Source: Cyathus striatus (Eukaryota; Basidiomycota; Agaricomycetes; Agaricales; Nidulariaceae). From it: DNA of 64,000 bases. Where the stretch lies: the NCBI GenBank assembly GCA_025738555.1, contig JAOVFP010000023.1:1612001-1676000 (forward strand), read 5' to 3'. Every line of letters begins with the position of its first letter. Position 1 is the first letter of the stretch. This document shows positions 62,745 through 64,000 of this stretch, piece after piece. The notes under the pieces are model-generated. The model did no database searches. It was given only the letters and a program-made list of their open reading frames with translations, and was not told the origin of the DNA. The translations under genes and the position numbers were made by a program.

Positions 62745-62975
62745 ATGAAGCTCTTCACCCCGGCGTTGCTCGCAGTTTCTCTCCTCGCAGTTGCGCAGGC
62801 CCAGTTCAGTATCAGCACTTGCCCCGATACCTGCGCCACTGAGCAACCAAAGTGTAATCTGCGCTTCCAAGTGCTCTCCGGTGGACCGGGGTGTTGGAAG
62901 TGCTGCACAGGAAGGGCGCCTATTCCAATTCTCCCTACTACCAGTACGGATACATCAACTCCAGTGCAGACATAA
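62745..62975 (+). CDS. Small secreted six-cysteine protein 4
   Basis: Single exon, 76 residues. The frame is open from 62718, but those codons lie in the predicted UTR intron, so the ATG at 62745 is used. Signal peptide MKLFTPALLAVSLLAVAQA, then QFSIST and the six-cysteine core CPDTC, EQPKC and LSGGPGCWKCC with the same spacing as genes 2 and 3. The tail PIPILPTTSTDTSTPVQT is Thr/Ser/Pro-rich. The signal peptide differs from genes 2 and 3 while the core is kept, which points to selection on the cysteine module. Confidence 0.85.
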   Translation: MKLFTPALLAVSLLAVAQAQFSISTCPDTCATEQPKCNLRFQVLSGGPGCWKCCTGRAPIPILPTTSTDTSTPVQT

Positions 62976-63520
62976 CTCTTGGATAATATGACTAGAGTCT
63001 AGATGCAAATGAGCTTATAACGGATGTAGTGCAGCCGATACATTACTCTATTGTAATTGATGGTGTTCAATTTCGAGCTGATAGTTGACACAAGACCATG
63101 ATATATACTCTTTAAGTCTGGTGTAAATTCGTGAAACATGCATCATGTATCATGAGTCAGACTTCAAGCTCAAGCTTCAAAGTTCACTAAGTATTGGCTA
63201 GGTATAACTCATGAGTACCTTTACGATATCAACTTGTACTGAGAAACTTGTCACCTGGTACATGATTAAGATTGCCACTCGCCCGCCAACTGTAAAACAT
63301 ATGTTATGGATAGACATCGGCGGAACGGTGCGCACCATTCTAGACATTTACAGGGTTGTTGATTGATATGAAAATGCTGGCTAAACACCAATGGTAGTAA
63401 TCCACGTCGCTTATAAGTTCCCCGGAAAGAGTGGCTAAATGTATACACGAAGGCGGCAATAGAACTCGACTGAATCCGGATTGACTTTCATCTTGGTGTG
63501 GCTCGGAATTAAGTCACCAA
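62976..63520. other. 3' flank of the secreted-protein cluster
   Basis: No gene recognised between gene 4 and the foldback element. Confidence 0.5.
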
Positions 63521-63672
63521 CACCTCAGACAGGACTGAATCGGATCGCGTTGCATATGGTACACAGTTAGAATATAGTTCTCACCCCAATGCAGAAAATA
63601 GCCTTTTTTAGAAGGTGTTAACATCGGGGTGTACCATATGTACCGTGATCCGATTCACTATTGTCTGGGGTG
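63521..63672. mobile_element. Small foldback (MITE-like) element
   Basis: 152 bp with inverted ends. The left arm from 63521 (CACCTCAGACA then TGAATCGGATC) matches the complement of the right arm ending at 63672 over about 50 bp, with one unmatched block of four bases and a few mismatches. Both arms include CATATGGTACAC. Target duplication is unclear: CAA stands on both sides but is too short to prove it. Confidence 0.65.
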
Positions 63673-64000
63673 CAATGTGTGGTTACTTACAACAAGGGAT
63701 ACTTATGGCCTGCGTAAGTATCTAACCCCTGAAAACTGAATGAGTTAGCAAAGTCAATACTGCGAAGCATGGTCACATAAGTAACCCACCTTCTCCACCT
63801 CGCAATACTAACAACTGCAATCAACAAACGCACAATGAGAAACAGTCATATTTAGCAACGTTACCGTAAAATACATAACTTCCATGTACATACTCTAGAC
63901 CCAGCGACCCGGAGTCCCAACGAGTCAAACCACCACGTCCGCGCCGAAACCCACCACACCGGCGGTGAGGAAATCCATAACATTCGTGCAGATTGAAAGC
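63673..64000. other. Window end, nothing recognised
   Basis: Splice-like signals (GTAAGTATC at 63714) are visible, but no protein is identified before the window ends. A gene may begin here and continue outside. Confidence 0.4.

Noticed and set aside
57604..62975. Secreted cluster as hydrophobins or mating pheromone genes
   Set aside because: Hydrophobins have eight Cys with two doublets and are longer. Pheromone precursors end in CaaX and lack signal peptides. Neither fits.
1..64000. CRISPR arrays, bacterial operons, rRNA genes
   Set aside because: No spaced direct repeats and no rRNA-like segments were seen. The DNA is fungal nuclear.

Overview
The window looks like nuclear DNA of a filamentous basidiomycete, most likely an Agaricomycete. 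Genes are split by many short introns of about 45-65 nt with GT-AG ends. The recognisable proteins are eukaryotic and fungal: KDEL receptor, PalB/Rim13 calpain, OPT oligopeptide transporter, LSM4, diphthine synthase, F-box proteins and a NACHT protein of the basidiomycete type. A tRNA-His gene carries an intron. I joined exons by hand from splice signals and frame continuity. All exon coordinates are predictions and no database was searched.

Layout. 1-3.5 kb: a seven-exon NACHT/STAND-type gene with degenerate nucleotide-binding motifs. 3.8 kb: tRNA-His. 4.3-5.3 kb: ERD2 on the minus strand. 8.7-10.0 kb: a multi-pass membrane protein (DUF4203/TM7S3-TM198-like). 10.1-11.3 kb: a 1.2-kb TIR transposon with 118-bp inverted repeats and a 9-bp target duplication. 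11.9-12.9 kb: a proline-rich hypothetical gene. 13.9-14.6 kb: a possible intron-dense gene remnant. 14.8-18.4 kb: a J-domain membrane protein and a coiled-coil protein, divergent from a 356-bp shared promoter region. 18.9-21.3 kb: two unrecognised genes. 21.5-25.2 kb: palB calpain. 25.9-29.4 kb: OPT transporter. 31.2-32.3 kb: a low-complexity gene with an apparent frameshift. 32.3-45.0 kb: a long gene-poor stretch with at least one foldback element. 45.0-45.8 kb: LSM4. 46.8-50.1 kb: F-box/LRR gene. 50.5-51.7 kb: DPH5. 55.3-56.3 kb: a frameshifted F-box pseudogene. 57.5-63.0 kb: four tandem genes for small secreted six-cysteine proteins. 63.5-63.7 kb: a small foldback element.

The left and middle parts hold housekeeping genes for ER retrieval, alkaline pH signalling, peptide uptake, RNA processing and translation-factor modification. 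The right end is accessory: decayed F-box sequence, foldback repeats and the secreted-protein family. That family is the most interesting content. All four members share a cysteine pattern C-x3-C-x6-C-x(11-12)-C-x2-C-C, a signal peptide, one strand, and a predicted intron in the 5' UTR ending 4-28 nt before the start codon. I do not recognise the family as hydrophobin, pheromone precursor or any other named class.
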